Both the position numbers and the translations under genes were made by a program. Shown here in pieces: positions 16,266 to 24,334 of a DNA stretch of 30,079 nt (positions within the stretch are counted from its first letter, which is position 1; each line of letters starts with the position of its first letter). Origin of the DNA: an uncultured Blautia sp. (GTDB lineage: Bacteria > Bacillota > Clostridia > Lachnospirales > Lachnospiraceae); the NCBI GenBank assembly GCA_934409175.1, contig CAKRVX010000020.1, forward strand, positions 1 through 30,079, in the 5' to 3' direction. Below the pieces are notes generated by a model. That model had not been told where the DNA came from and ran no database searches. It was given only the letters and a program-made list of their open reading frames with translations.

Positions 16266-16294
16266 TTGTAATTCCTAATTAGATATAGTACAAT
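16266..16294 (+). promoter_or_regulatory. Promoter of tRNA-Arg
   Basis: TTGTAA, a 17-base spacer and TACAAT precede the tRNA by 18 bases. The spacing is ideal for a housekeeping sigma factor. Confidence 0.7.
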
Positions 16295-16312
16295 TACAAC
16301 GATAAGTTAAGT

Positions 16313-16386
16313 GTCCTCGTAGCTCAGCTGGATAGAGTACTCGCCTCCTAAGCGAGGGGTCGGAGGTTCAAATCCTCTCGGGGACG
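16313..16386 (+). tRNA. tRNA-Arg (anticodon CCU)
   Basis: A 74-nucleotide cloverleaf folds cleanly: acceptor GTCCTCG pairs with CGGGGAC, anticodon stem CTCGC/GCGAG encloses loop CTCCTAA with anticodon CCT, and the T arm is GGAGG-TTCAAAT-CCTCT. It reads AGG. The CCA end is not encoded. AGA/AGG arginine codons are used in the neighbouring genes. Confidence 0.96.
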
Positions 16387-16393
16387 TTCGGAA

Positions 16394-16437
16394 AGCGATT
16401 CATGATCGGCAATAAGGCTGGATTATGAATCGTTTTT
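16394..16437 (+). terminator. Intrinsic terminator after tRNA-Arg
   Basis: CGATTCATGATC pairs with GATTATGAATCG (one mismatch) and is followed by TTTTTAT. It overlaps the upstream end of an apparent longer version of the next small reading frame, which argues for the later start of that gene. Confidence 0.85.
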
Positions 16438-16469
16438 ATATTATAGCATTTAGGGAGAAAGTAGAGACA

Positions 16470-16679
16470 ATGAGCAAAATTGTAAATATAACATCTCAGA
16501 CGGAGAAAAGAGAAAAACTGGAAAATATACTTAAACAGATTGGAAAAATAAAAGATACACTGGCAGATGTAATTGCAGAATATGAAGCGGAAAATGCGGA
16601 TAATGAAACTCTGGATATGCTTACAGAAGCATTGGATGCGCTGGAAGATGCGTCAGATGCAGTGGACGACACCTTGTAA
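16470..16679 (+). CDS. Small acidic helical protein of unknown function
   Basis: A 69-residue, probably helical and acidic protein; heptad-like leucines and isoleucines (ENILKQIGKIKDTLADVIAEY) suggest a short coiled coil, and the C terminus is rich in Asp, Glu and Ala (EALDALEDASDAVDDTL). There is no signal peptide or membrane segment. I chose ATG 16470, preceded by AGGGAG at about 11 bases; the upstream in-frame ATG at 16425 lies inside the tRNA terminator stem. I do not recognise a family. Codon use looks like a real gene. It precedes another small unknown gene. Confidence 0.6.
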   Translation: MSKIVNITSQTEKREKLENILKQIGKIKDTLADVIAEYEAENADNETLDMLTEALDALEDASDAVDDTL

Positions 16680-16746
16680 ATCCTGTGAACAAGGTTAAAA
16701 ATTCCCAGATAGTAAAAAGACAAAATAGTATACGAGGAAAACATCT

Positions 16747-17019
16747 ATGAGTTCAGAAAGAACAAACGAGCTGTACAAAGTTTTGCTGAGTAAAGGCTAT
16801 CCGAAAGAATTTTGTACAGAAGTTGCATACAAAAATATGAATACGGATTACACAGCTACCAGAATGCTGGGGTATTTGTATAGATATACAAATCCGAGGA
16901 TTGAGGATTTGGTGGATGAAATGCTGGCAATTCTGAGTGATAGGAATCAGATAATAGAAAAGAAAGAATCTGAGCGTGCACAGGCGGTGATTAGTGAAAT
17001 GTACAGAAACGGATTGTAG
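16747..17019 (+). CDS. Small conserved-looking protein of unknown function
   Basis: A 90-residue soluble protein with no signal or membrane segment. It is rich in charged residues and tyrosines (VAYKNMNTDYTATRMLGYLYRY) and ends in a basic/acidic helix. CGAGGA lies about 9 bases before the ATG. I do not recognise a domain. It sits in a run of small genes with the 69-residue protein before and a GNAT acetyltransferase after, each with its own Shine-Dalgarno and with gaps of 56-67 bases, so co-transcription is possible but not proven. Confidence 0.65.
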   Translation: MSSERTNELYKVLLSKGYPKEFCTEVAYKNMNTDYTATRMLGYLYRYTNPRIEDLVDEMLAILSDRNQIIEKKESERAQAVISEMYRNGL

Positions 17020-17075
17020 AGGTATGAATAGCTGATATATATAGTTTCAAAAATAAAAGAGACGAGGGACATAAA

Positions 17076-17624
17076 ATGATAAAAAGAGAAGAACAGAAAA
17101 AATACAATATGATTAATCAGGAACTTCATGAGAAGTTTGAATTTCGTAATATCAGAGAGGAAGAAACAGAACAGGCGATTTATATTGAGAATGTATGCTT
17201 TCCACCTAATGAGGCCTGCACAGAACAGCAGATGAGAGAAAGAATAAAAACTGTACCAGAGTTGTTTTTGGCAGCAATAGATAAAAATAAGGGAAAAGTA
17301 GCTGGATTTTTGAATGGGATTTCCACGGATGAGGAAGTCTTTCGAGACGAATTTTTTATGGATGCAGCTTTGTATGATCCTAAAGGGAAAAATATTATGA
17401 TTCTTGGTCTGGATGTGTTACCGGAATATAGAGGCCAGGGATTGGCCAGAGAATTAATGTATATGTATATGCGTCGTGAGAAAGAAAAGGGCCGAAAACG
17501 TCTTTTACTGACTTGCGTTCAGGGAAAAGTTTCAATGTATGAAAAAATGGGATACACATATAGGGGCGATTCCGGGTCCTCATGGGGAGGAACCAAATGG
17601 TATGATATGGATTGTGTTTTATAA
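17076..17624 (+). CDS. GNAT family N-acetyltransferase
   Basis: A 182-residue acetyltransferase that should transfer an acetyl group from acetyl-CoA to an unknown amine. The core fold is visible: IREEETEQAIYIENVCFPPNEACTEQQMRERI at the N terminus, the beta-4 strand IMILGLDVLPEYRGQGLARELM with the acetyl-CoA binding R/Q-x-x-G-x-G/A pattern (RGQGLA, about residues 117-122), then LLLTCVQGKVSMYEKMGYTYRG. This layout matches aralkylamine-type or general GNAT proteins. GAGGG is about 8 bases before ATG 17076; an internal ATG at 17109 is possible. No terminator separates it from the riboswitch promoter. Confidence 0.85.
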   Translation: MIKREEQKKYNMINQELHEKFEFRNIREEETEQAIYIENVCFPPNEACTEQQMRERIKTVPELFLAAIDKNKGKVAGFLNGISTDEEVFRDEFFMDAALYDPKGKNIMILGLDVLPEYRGQGLARELMYMYMRREKEKGRKRLLLTCVQGKVSMYEKMGYTYRGDSGSSWGGTKWYDMDCVL

Positions 17625-17639
17625 AATAGAGCTTGATTT

Positions 17640-17668
17640 TTGACATTTAATTGATAAAATAAAGATAA
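17640..17668 (+). promoter_or_regulatory. Promoter of the cobalamin riboswitch transcript
   Basis: A consensus -35 TTGACA (17640-17645) is followed at 17 bases by AGATAA, a weak -10. It precedes the riboswitch by a few bases. Confidence 0.5.
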
Positions 17669-17675
17669 ATACATT

Positions 17676-17852
17676 GTTTTCAGTGCCTTTGCAGAAAATT
17701 GTCAAAGGTTAAAAGGGAATCAGGTGCAAATCCTGAGCGATCCGGTCACTGTAAGCAGGGAGCAATACTGCAGAAAGCCATTGGTATTAGTCTGAGAAGG
17801 CGCAGTAGAGCGAAGATCTGTAAGCCAGGAAACCTGCTGGAAATATCTGATG
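17676..17852 (+). ncRNA. Cobalamin riboswitch (full-length, class I type)
   Basis: The conserved cobalamin aptamer elements occur in order: AAAGGTTAAAAGGGAA, then CAGGTGCAAATCCTGAGC, then CACTGTAAGCAGGGAGC, a central GAGAAGGCGC segment with GCGAAGATCTGTAAG, and the B12 box AAGCCAGGAAACCTGC (about 17822-17837). Cobalamin riboswitches bind adenosyl- or other cobalamins and usually switch off B12 uptake or synthesis genes. An intrinsic terminator lies 65 bases further on, then the gene for the 1224-residue secreted protein. The stretch 17699-17911 happens to be open in one frame, but the RNA explains it better. Confidence 0.92.
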
Positions 17853-17917
17853 AGACGCTTCCGATGAAAGCTTTTTCATTAATTATTATGTCAGAAATAA
17901 AAAGGATATAATATGAT

Positions 17918-17957
17918 AAAAAGGCTTGTTTTTTCGTGAAAAACAAGCCTTTTATTT
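17918..17957 (+). terminator. Riboswitch expression-platform terminator
   Basis: AAAAGGCTTGTTTTT pairs with AAAAACAAGCCTTTT over a short TCGTG loop, followed by ATTTTAT. Its place between the B12 aptamer and the secreted protein gene suggests transcription attenuation by cobalamin. A possible anti-terminator partner (GAAAGCTTTTTC, about 17867) lies between. Confidence 0.85.
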
Positions 17958-18032
17958 TATATAAGGTAAAAGACTGTCAGATGAAGCGCATGTATATTTC
18001 AAACCTAAAGAACAGGAGAATGTAATGGAACG

Positions 18033-21000
18033 ATGAGAAAGTCAAAGGTTTTTATGGCGCTGTTTTTGTCTGGGGCGATGACAGTCACAAGTGTTTCACC
18101 AATCTGGGGTGCTGATGCATTTTCAGATGGTGAAATTGAAATTCAGAACAGTAGTACAGAGTCAGCGGATGAAAAAAACGGTGAAAGTGAACAAAGTATG
18201 TTTTCACAGGAAACACTGGTAAACGATGGAAGCAATGAGTATGAGTTTACAAGTGGAGAAGAGCCTGATGAATTGCAGGAGAATCTGCAGTTTACAGATT
18301 CCCAGGAGGAAGTTCTGACAGAAGCAGAAATTTCGGCAGCAGCTGTTTCTGAGAATCAGTATCAAGATGGAACTTATACTCCGGAAAATTTTTCCTTTAC
18401 CGGTGGTTCAGGAAAAACGACGATTACCTGCCCGGAAGTAAAAGTGGAAAGAGGAAGAATCTATGCAACAATCGTATTTAGCAGTTCCAAGTTTACCAAA
18501 TTAGTAGTAGGAGAAGATGAATATTTTCCGATTGCAGGAACTGCTTATGAAGGTTCTGTTTTTGAAATTCCGGCTGTTCTGAATCAGAATATGGAAATTA
18601 CAGGAACCACGGTTGCCATGACAATGGTGCATGATATTACTTATACCATTAATATTAAACTTACTACAATTCCTACAGTAACACCGGTACCTGATGTGCT
18701 CGAAACAGGTACTTATACAGCCAATGTGCGTGCAGATAGTGGCCTTCCGGTAGATGCCTGCATATTATATGTGGAGGATGGACAGATTAATGCTGTCATG
18801 ACATTGAAAAATACAGATTATGACAGACTTTATACAGGGGAAGCTCAGGATGCTGAAAATGCCAGGGAAGAGGATCTGATTGCGTACAGACCTTCTGAAG
18901 ATGGTGCAAAACATATTTTCTGGTCTGTTCCTGTGGACAAACTGGACAGCCTTTTTGAGATTGCTGCTCGTAGAAGCTCTGATAAGGTGTGGACAGATCA
19001 CTATGCGAAAATTGTGGCTTCTTCCGTGCAGAAGATAAGCGACGAAGTACAGAAGCCGGATAATAAAGCAGAAGCAATGAAATATCTGTACAGAAATTAT
19101 GTTGATTCAGAAATTACGTCTACATCTGGAGTAGAGAGTCAGGGTGATACATATACGGTATCTTATTATAATCCAAAGAAATATACAGTTTCCAATATTA
19201 AACTGAACAGACCAAATGTTAAGGAGTATAAGAGTGGATGGTTTTTCTCTGACTGGAGTGCTTTTAAAAGTACAGTAAAGCAGGAACCTGCGAAAAATCA
19301 GACATATTATCTGGATCAGACAAAAAGAACAGAGGAACAGACTTTTGAAGCAACTTTGAAATTATATGATCCATCAGTGGAAGATGCGGCTATTAATGAC
19401 GGTACTGCAGAAGCGCTGGCGGAGCATACTTACACATTTGTAATTAAGCCACAGAGCAATAGCTGTCAGGTGATTTTTCAGGCCGTAAACAGCAAAAGCG
19501 GAGATTTGATTCCAGATGCAGAAATTGCAGTGACTGACAGTAATAAAAACGCAGTAATTCCGGGCGAAAGTGGTTATACACTGATTCCTGGAAAAAAATA
19601 TACTGTAACAGCATCCAGAGATGGCTATATTGCAGCAGGAACAAAAGGCAATGCGGTATTATCACAAACTTTTACGGCTGCATTTGATGAAACTGTAAAT
19701 TTATCTCTTACAGCGGAAGCTGACAGCAAACATAAGATTACATTCAGCATTGCTGACCCGGATGGAAAACCGGTAGAGGGAGCTGTATTAACCATAACAG
19801 GTGAAACTCCTGAAGAAGATGGCAGTTATAGTTTATGGGACGGTGTACGGTATTTTTATTCTGCTAAAGCAGAAGATTATCATTCCGGATCAGGAAGTAT
19901 TGTACCTTCTCAGGATGAAAATATCCCGGTTACTATTGCTGCATTGAATCATTATCAGGTAACTTTTAAGATTCGTGGAAAATCCGGACATCAGGAACCT
20001 GTAAATCCAAGAATTGTATCTGTTACATATAAAAAGGGTGGCGATACAATAGAAGTTTCTCCATCAGAAAATGGAGTGTATGAGATGGTGGAAACGTATA
20101 ACTACACTTATACTTATACAGCAGATAACTATACAGAAACAACAGTTTCCAAACCATGGACTGCATCCGGTAAGGAATTGAATGTAGAACTTGAGGCTGT
20201 TCTTTCAAATGAGACAGTAAAAGCCCTTCTTGCAGGAGATATTGAAGCTGCAAAGGCATTATATAACGAGATTACTGAGGGGGAAAATCCTGGACAGTGG
20301 CCTGCCGGAACAAAGGACACTTTGAATAATGCAATAGAGGCAGCAGAAGCTGCTTTGGCAGATGAAAATGGTACGGATGAAACATACAAGGCAGCAAGGA
20401 CGGCATTGAGTAATGTTATTGCTCAGATTTATGCGGATGAAAATTCAGAGGTTGCCGAAATTACGGTACTTGTAAATAAAGAACCTGGACAGGCACCTCA
20501 GAAAATGACAATGAAAGTGACTGCACAGGATGCCAAAAGTGTAGAGATTGCAGGAACAAAAAAAGGAAATTATGATAAATTAAATGATACACAGAATAGA
20601 GTTGCCGTAATTGATGCAATGGTAGATATTCATAAAGAACTGTTTGGAGAAGAATATCTGAATAATCCGGTTGGCTATCTCATGTGTGGACTTAGAGGAT
20701 CCGGGACAGGAGTGCTTCTTGGACAGAAGAGTTATAAAAATGTAGTAGGTTTCCGTATAAATGGAAAATGGGTAGGAAATGATCCGAGGATGTGCACTCT
20801 GAAAGATGGAGATGTGCTTTCTGTATTTGCAGCGACTTCAAAAGAAAACCCGGCTTATCTGCAGTTTAGTGAGAGTAATGTAAAAGCTGAGCAAAACAAA
20901 GATTTCACGCTTACTCTTACAGCAGACGATTATTATATGAATACAGACGTAGGCAAAACAGAGGGACATAATAATTATGTTCCTGCAGAAGGCTATGATG

Positions 21001-21707
21001 TCACACTGGTAAATACAGAGACGCAGGAGACGGTAAATGGAATTTCAAAATCAGATGAACAGGGAAAGATTACATTTAATATTGCGACTCCCGGAAATTA
21101 TGTGGTAAAGACAGTAACGAATGAAAATGTACCAAGTATGGTATTCCCGTATACTGAAATTAATATAGCGCCAACGCCAATAGCAACACCAACACCGAAA
21201 CCGCTGAAAAAAGTTCCCGCAAAGAATCTGACAGTCAATACATCTGTGATATATCTGAAAGCGAAAAAGACAGCTACGATAGGAACAATTGTAAGTCCTT
21301 CCAATACTACAGATAAAGTAACATATAAATCCAGCAAGAAATCCGTTGCTACTGTAAGTCCTTCAGGTAAGATTACTGCAAAGAAGGCCGGACAGGCAGT
21401 TATTACGGTAAAAGCAGGAAAACTTACAAAGAAGATCACAGTAAATGTAAAGAAAGACACAATTAAGGCAAAGAGCCTGAAGTTTGCAAAGAAATCCCTT
21501 ACACTAAAGAAAGGTGCGGTACAGTTCCTCAGCGTAAGTGTTGAGCCGAAGAGAGCAACTTCTGAGAGAAAATGGAGATCATCCAATACAAAGGTTGTGT
21601 CTGTAGATCAGAACGGAAAGATCACAGCAAAAAAAGCAGGAACAGCGAAAATAACTGTAAGCGTAGACGGCAAAAAAGCAGTGATCACAATTAAAGTAAA
21701 AAAATAA
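18033..21707 (+). CDS. Secreted multidomain protein: two NEAT-like, DUF4430-like and Ig-like repeats, B12-riboswitch controlled
   Basis: A 1224-residue exported protein. Domains by residue: signal peptide (1-27, MRKSKVFMALFLSG...WGADA); acidic linker (28-108); NEAT-like domain 1 (about 111-210, DGTY...VERGRIYATIVFSSSKF); NEAT-like domain 2 (about 224-330, ETGTY...VEDGQINAVMTLKNTDYDRLYTG); three beta-rich modules, two of them PEGA/carboxypeptidase-regulatory-like (about 476-722); a FIVAR-like helical part (725-800); a region like the transcobalamin C-terminal DUF4430 domain (about 806-935, FRINGKWVGNDPRMCTLKDGDVLSV); another beta domain (946-1045); a TPTPKP linker; and two basic bacterial Ig-like (Big_2) repeats (1062-1138, 1145-1223). 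There is no LPXTG or C-terminal helix, so attachment is probably by wall binding. AGGAG is 14 bases upstream, a rather long spacing. The riboswitch suggests a corrinoid-uptake role. Domain names are my motif reading. Confidence 0.8.
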   Translation: MRKSKVFMALFLSGAMTVTSVSPIWGADAFSDGEIEIQNSSTESADEKNGESEQSMFSQETLVNDGSNEYEFTSGEEPDELQENLQFTDSQEEVLTEAEISAAAVSENQYQDGTYTPENFSFTGGSGKTTITCPEVKVERGRIYATIVFSSSKFTKLVVGEDEYFPIAGTAYEGSVFEIPAVLNQNMEITGTTVAMTMVHDITYTINIKLTTIPTVTPVPDVLETGTYTANVRADSGLPVDACILYVEDGQINAVMTLKNTDYDRLYTGEAQDAENAREEDLIAYRPSEDGAKHIFWSVPVDKLDSLFEIAARRSSDKVWTDHYAKIVASSVQKISDEVQKPDNKAEAMKYLYRNYVDSEITSTSGVESQGDTYTVSYYNPKKYTVSNIKLNRPNVKEYKSGWFFSDWSAFKSTVKQEPAKNQTYYLDQTKRTEEQTFEATLKLYDPSVEDAAINDGTAEALAEHTYTFVIKPQSNSCQVIFQAVNSKSGDLIPDAEIAVTDSNKNAVIPGESGYTLIPGKKYTVTASRDGYIAAGTKGNAVLSQTFTAAFDETVNLSLTAEADSKHKITFSIADPDGKPVEGAVLTITGETPEEDGSYSLWDGVRYFYSAKAEDYHSGSGSIVPSQDENIPVTIAALNHYQVTFKIRGKSGHQEPVNPRIVSVTYKKGGDTIEVSPSENGVYEMVETYNYTYTYTADNYTETTVSKPWTASGKELNVELEAVLSNETVKALLAGDIEAAKALYNEITEGENPGQWPAGTKDTLNNAIEAAEAALADENGTDETYKAARTALSNVIAQIYADENSEVAEITVLVNKEPGQAPQKMTMKVTAQDAKSVEIAGTKKGNYDKLNDTQNRVAVIDAMVDIHKELFGEEYLNNPVGYLMCGLRGSGTGVLLGQKSYKNVVGFRINGKWVGNDPRMCTLKDGDVLSVFAATSKENPAYLQFSESNVKAEQNKDFTLTLTADDYYMNTDVGKTEGHNNYVPAEGYDVTLVNTETQETVNGISKSDEQGKITFNIATPGNYVVKTVTNENVPSMVFPYTEINIAPTPIATPTPKPLKKVPAKNLTVNTSVIYLKAKKTATIGTIVSPSNTTDKVTYKSSKKSVATVSPSGKITAKKAGQAVITVKAGKLTKKITVNVKKDTIKAKSLKFAKKSLTLKKGAVQFLSVSVEPKRATSERKWRSSNTKVVSVDQNGKITAKKAGTAKITVSVDGKKAVITIKVKK

Positions 21708-21747
21708 ATTAAATAAGTAAAAAAGTAAAAAAGAAAAAAAGAGAAAG

Positions 21748-21796
21748 ATCCCTCCGGCAGAGCTGATAGATATGCACTGCTGGAGGGATTTTAGCG
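21748..21796 (+). terminator. Intrinsic terminator of the secreted protein gene
   Basis: ATCCCTCCGGCAG pairs with CTGCTGGAGGGAT (13 base pairs with one G-U) and is followed by TTTTA. Confidence 0.88.
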
Positions 21797-21956
21797 TATT
21801 TTATTGCAAACATCCATTTTCAATGTGACCTGTTTTGTGATAAAATAGAAAAAGATTGTAATCAGCCTGAGAAATCAGTGATTTTATCTTGTAAGTAGAT
21901 AATCCTCCGACGATGGCAGAGGCATACCTGAAATAGAAACAGAAAGGAAATTTATT
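21797..21956 (+). promoter_or_regulatory. Leader of the first isomerase pair
   Basis: A possible promoter (TTTTCA ... TAAAAT near 21816-21845) precedes the leuD-like gene. I see no leucine-rich leader peptide, no T-box and no attenuator hairpin. Confidence 0.3.
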
Positions 21957-22442
21957 ATGGAAAAAGGAACAATTTTTAAATTTCATAACGACCTGGATAC
22001 AGACCAGATCATTGCATCCCAGTATTTACTGCTTCCAAATCTGGATGAAATGAAAGGACATACTTTCGAATCTCTGGACCCGGATTTTGCAAAAAAAGTA
22101 AAGCCAGGAGATTTTGTAGTGGGTGGAGAGAACTTCGGCTGCGGATCTTCCAGAGAACAGGCTCCGGGTGTTCTGAAAGCATTAGGAGTACAGGCTGTTA
22201 TTGCGAAATCTTTTGCACGTATTTTCTTCAGAAATGCTATTAATATCGGCCTTCCGGCTATTGTCTGTAAAGATCTTCCAGATGAAGTACAGACAGGAGA
22301 TACTATGGTGCTGCACATGTCTGAAGGAACTGCAGAGGCAAATGGAAAAACATATTCCTGCACCAAGCTTCCTGAATACATGCAGGGGATTTTAAACCAG
22401 GGCGGACTGATCGCGTCTCTGAACCGTGAGGAGGAGAAATAA
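21957..22442 (+). CDS. leuD: Isopropylmalate isomerase-type small subunit, copy 1
   Basis: This is the small (swivel domain) subunit of a two-subunit aconitase-superfamily hydro-lyase, most simply 3-isopropylmalate dehydratase of leucine synthesis. The 161-residue length is the archaeal-type/short form. Motifs are DLDTDQIIASQYL (17-29) and GGENFGCGSSREQAPG. The substrate-specificity loop reads YLLL, hydrophobic like isopropylmalate enzymes and unlike the YLRT of methanogen homoaconitase. GAAAGGAAA precedes the ATG at a normal distance. The large subunit gene follows after 3 bases. Assignment to leuD rather than another aconitase-family member (citramalate, dimethylmalate) is uncertain because a second pair lies next door. 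Confidence 0.75.
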   Translation: MEKGTIFKFHNDLDTDQIIASQYLLLPNLDEMKGHTFESLDPDFAKKVKPGDFVVGGENFGCGSSREQAPGVLKALGVQAVIAKSFARIFFRNAINIGLPAIVCKDLPDEVQTGDTMVLHMSEGTAEANGKTYSCTKLPEYMQGILNQGGLIASLNREEEK

Positions 22443-22445
22443 GAA

Positions 22446-23696
22446 ATGGGAATGACAATCGCAGAAAAAATTATCGCAGCTGCAGCTGGCGTAGACAGTG
22501 TGAAACCAGGAGATATCCATACAGTAAAACTGGACCGTCTTATGAGTAATGACGGAACCACCCATCTGACTGTTGATATGTACCGTAATAAATTAAAAAA
22601 TCCACACATTGCTGACACAAAGAAACTTGTGTTTATCGTGGATCATAATGTACCATCTGACAGCCCGAAAACAGCAGCATCCCAGAAGAAGATGAGAGAC
22701 TTTGCAAAGGAAAACAATATTGATTTCTGGGAAGGCAAAGGTGTCTGCCATCAGGTAATGATCGAGAATTATGTCCGTCCGGGTGAACTGATCTTCGGCG
22801 CAGACAGTCATACCTGTTCTTATGGAGCACTGGGAGCATTTGGAACAGGCGTTGGATGTACAGATTTCCTTTATGGTATGGTAACAGGAACTTCATGGGT
22901 TCTGGTACCGGAATCTGTGAAATTCAACCTGATCGGCAAGCTTCCGGAGGGTGTATATGCCAGAGATCTGATCCTTACCATTATCGGTGAGATTGGTGCA
23001 AATGGATGCAACTATCAGGCTATGGAATTCACTGGAGAAGGCGCGAAAACACTCAGTATCAGTGACCGTATGGCACTTTGCAACATGGCTGTAGAAGCAG
23101 GCGCGAAAACTGGCATTTTCGAAGCTGATGAGAAAGCCATTGAGTATCTGAAAGAGCATGGCCGTGAGCCGAAAGCCGTATATCACAGTGATCCGGATGC
23201 CGTATATGCTCGTGAATATACATTTGATCTGTCAAAGATCCGCCCGGTAGTTGCGAAACCGGACTTCGTAGATAATGTAGTTCCTGCAGAGGAAACCTGC
23301 GGAATCGCCATTAACGAAGCATTTCTGGGATCCTGTAATAATGGACGAATCGAAGATCTTCGTGTGGGCGCTGAAGTCATCAAGGGCAAAAAGGTAGCAG
23401 AGGGCGTTCGTTTCCTGGTTGTACCTGCAAGCCAGACAATCTACAGACAGGCCTTAAAAGAAGGCCTTATTGACATTTTTATGGAAGCAGGGGCTATTGT
23501 AATGAACCCGAACTGCAGTGTATGTTGGGGAAGCTGCCAGGGCGTTATTGGTGAAAACGAAGTTTTGATCAGCACTGGTACACGTAATTTCAAAGGTCGT
23601 GCCGGACATCCAAGTTCCAAAGTATATTTGGGATCAGCTGCAACTGTTACAGCATCTGCTATTGCAGGTAAGATCGCGCTGGCCAGCCAGGTATAA
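22446..23696 (+). CDS. leuC: Isopropylmalate isomerase-type large subunit, copy 1
   Basis: The 416-residue large subunit that carries the [4Fe-4S] cluster. Ligand cysteines are Cys297 in GSCNNGRIED and Cys357/Cys360 in PNCSVCWGSC. DHNVPSDSPKT, GADSHTCSYGALGAFGTG and QAMEFTGEGAKTLS are typical of the homoaconitase/isopropylmalate dehydratase family. Unusually, the conserved SCTN is SCNN, and the third cysteine is followed by WGSC rather than the common LAM or CGR. It forms a unit with the small subunit before it. It is clearly divergent from the second large subunit downstream, so it is not a recent copy. The true substrate is open: isopropylmalate, citramalate or a related C4-C7 hydroxyacid. 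Confidence 0.78.
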   Translation: MGMTIAEKIIAAAAGVDSVKPGDIHTVKLDRLMSNDGTTHLTVDMYRNKLKNPHIADTKKLVFIVDHNVPSDSPKTAASQKKMRDFAKENNIDFWEGKGVCHQVMIENYVRPGELIFGADSHTCSYGALGAFGTGVGCTDFLYGMVTGTSWVLVPESVKFNLIGKLPEGVYARDLILTIIGEIGANGCNYQAMEFTGEGAKTLSISDRMALCNMAVEAGAKTGIFEADEKAIEYLKEHGREPKAVYHSDPDAVYAREYTFDLSKIRPVVAKPDFVDNVVPAEETCGIAINEAFLGSCNNGRIEDLRVGAEVIKGKKVAEGVRFLVVPASQTIYRQALKEGLIDIFMEAGAIVMNPNCSVCWGSCQGVIGENEVLISTGTRNFKGRAGHPSSKVYLGSAATVTASAIAGKIALASQV

Positions 23697-23823
23697 GACC
23701 GGCATTTTACCGAACCAAACTGCGAAGCAGTTATTCGGTTATGAGTCACGTAGCGAGGCGGATTGTGAATATCCGCTTGAATAAAAAATGCAAGGAATAC
23801 ATACATAATACGAGGTAAATACG
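23697..23823 (+). other. Structured spacer between isomerase pairs
   Basis: The 127-base gap contains two hairpins without T tails: ACCGAA...AACTGC-GAA-GCAGTT...TTCGGT (23709-23739) and GCGGAT...ATCCGC (23758-23776). They may be a repeat-derived element that stabilises or punctuates the mRNA. Confidence 0.45.
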
Positions 23824-24315
23824 ATGGAAAAATTCACAGGAAAGGTGTGGGTACTGGGAGATGATATTGACACAGATATCATTATCCCGACAGAGTATCT
23901 GGCACTGAAAACAATAGATGATATGAAACAGTATGGATTCAGTCCACTACGTCCTGAACTGGCAGAAAAGATTTCCAAAGGAGATATTATCGTAGCCGGA
24001 AAGAATTTCGGCTGCGGATCATCCAGAGAGCAGGCACCGGAGATCATCAAAGCGCTGGGGATTCAGTGTGTGATTGCGAAATCCTTTGCCAGAATCTTCT
24101 TCCGCAATTCTATCAATAATGGTCTCCTGCTTATTGAACAGCCGGATCTTCATGATGACATCAAAGAAGGCGATGAAGTGACAGTAGTGATGAATGAGCA
24201 TGTGGATTATAATGGAAAAACATATCCGATTGCTTCCCTGCCTGAGAATCTGATGAGTATTATCCAGGCTGGCGGTCTAGTAAAAGCCATGCGTAAATTA
24301 AATGGTCTGGATTAA
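23824..24315 (+). CDS. leuD: Isopropylmalate isomerase-type small subunit, copy 2
   Basis: A 163-residue small subunit of an aconitase-superfamily hydro-lyase. DDIDTDIIIPTEYLALKT (13-30) and GKNFGCGSSREQAPEI are the landmarks. The specificity loop is YLAL, again hydrophobic, so homoaconitate is unlikely. ACGAGG lies about 7-11 bases before the ATG. The stop overlaps an upstream in-frame extension of the following large-subunit gene, and that gene's own ATG lies 20 bases after the stop. It resembles copy 1 in motifs but differs widely elsewhere. Which copy serves leucine synthesis cannot be told from the sequence. Confidence 0.75.
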   Translation: MEKFTGKVWVLGDDIDTDIIIPTEYLALKTIDDMKQYGFSPLRPELAEKISKGDIIVAGKNFGCGSSREQAPEIIKALGIQCVIAKSFARIFFRNSINNGLLLIEQPDLHDDIKEGDEVTVVMNEHVDYNGKTYPIASLPENLMSIIQAGGLVKAMRKLNGLD

Positions 24316-24334
24316 ACAGGAAAAGGAGAATCAG

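Noticed and set aside
17699..17911. 70-codon open frame on the + strand
   Set aside because: It coincides with the cobalamin aptamer, whose conserved elements explain the sequence; no Shine-Dalgarno supports translation.
21098..21586. 162-codon - strand frame within the secreted protein gene
   Set aside because: It is an artefact of the lysine- and threonine-rich repeats read on the opposite strand; the Phe/Val-rich product matches nothing.
21797..21956. Possible leucine leader peptide or T-box before leuD copy 1
   Set aside because: No short leucine-rich frame and no T-box core.
21983..22618. 211-codon - strand frame across leuD copy 1
   Set aside because: It is the complement of a gene with clear aconitase-family motifs.
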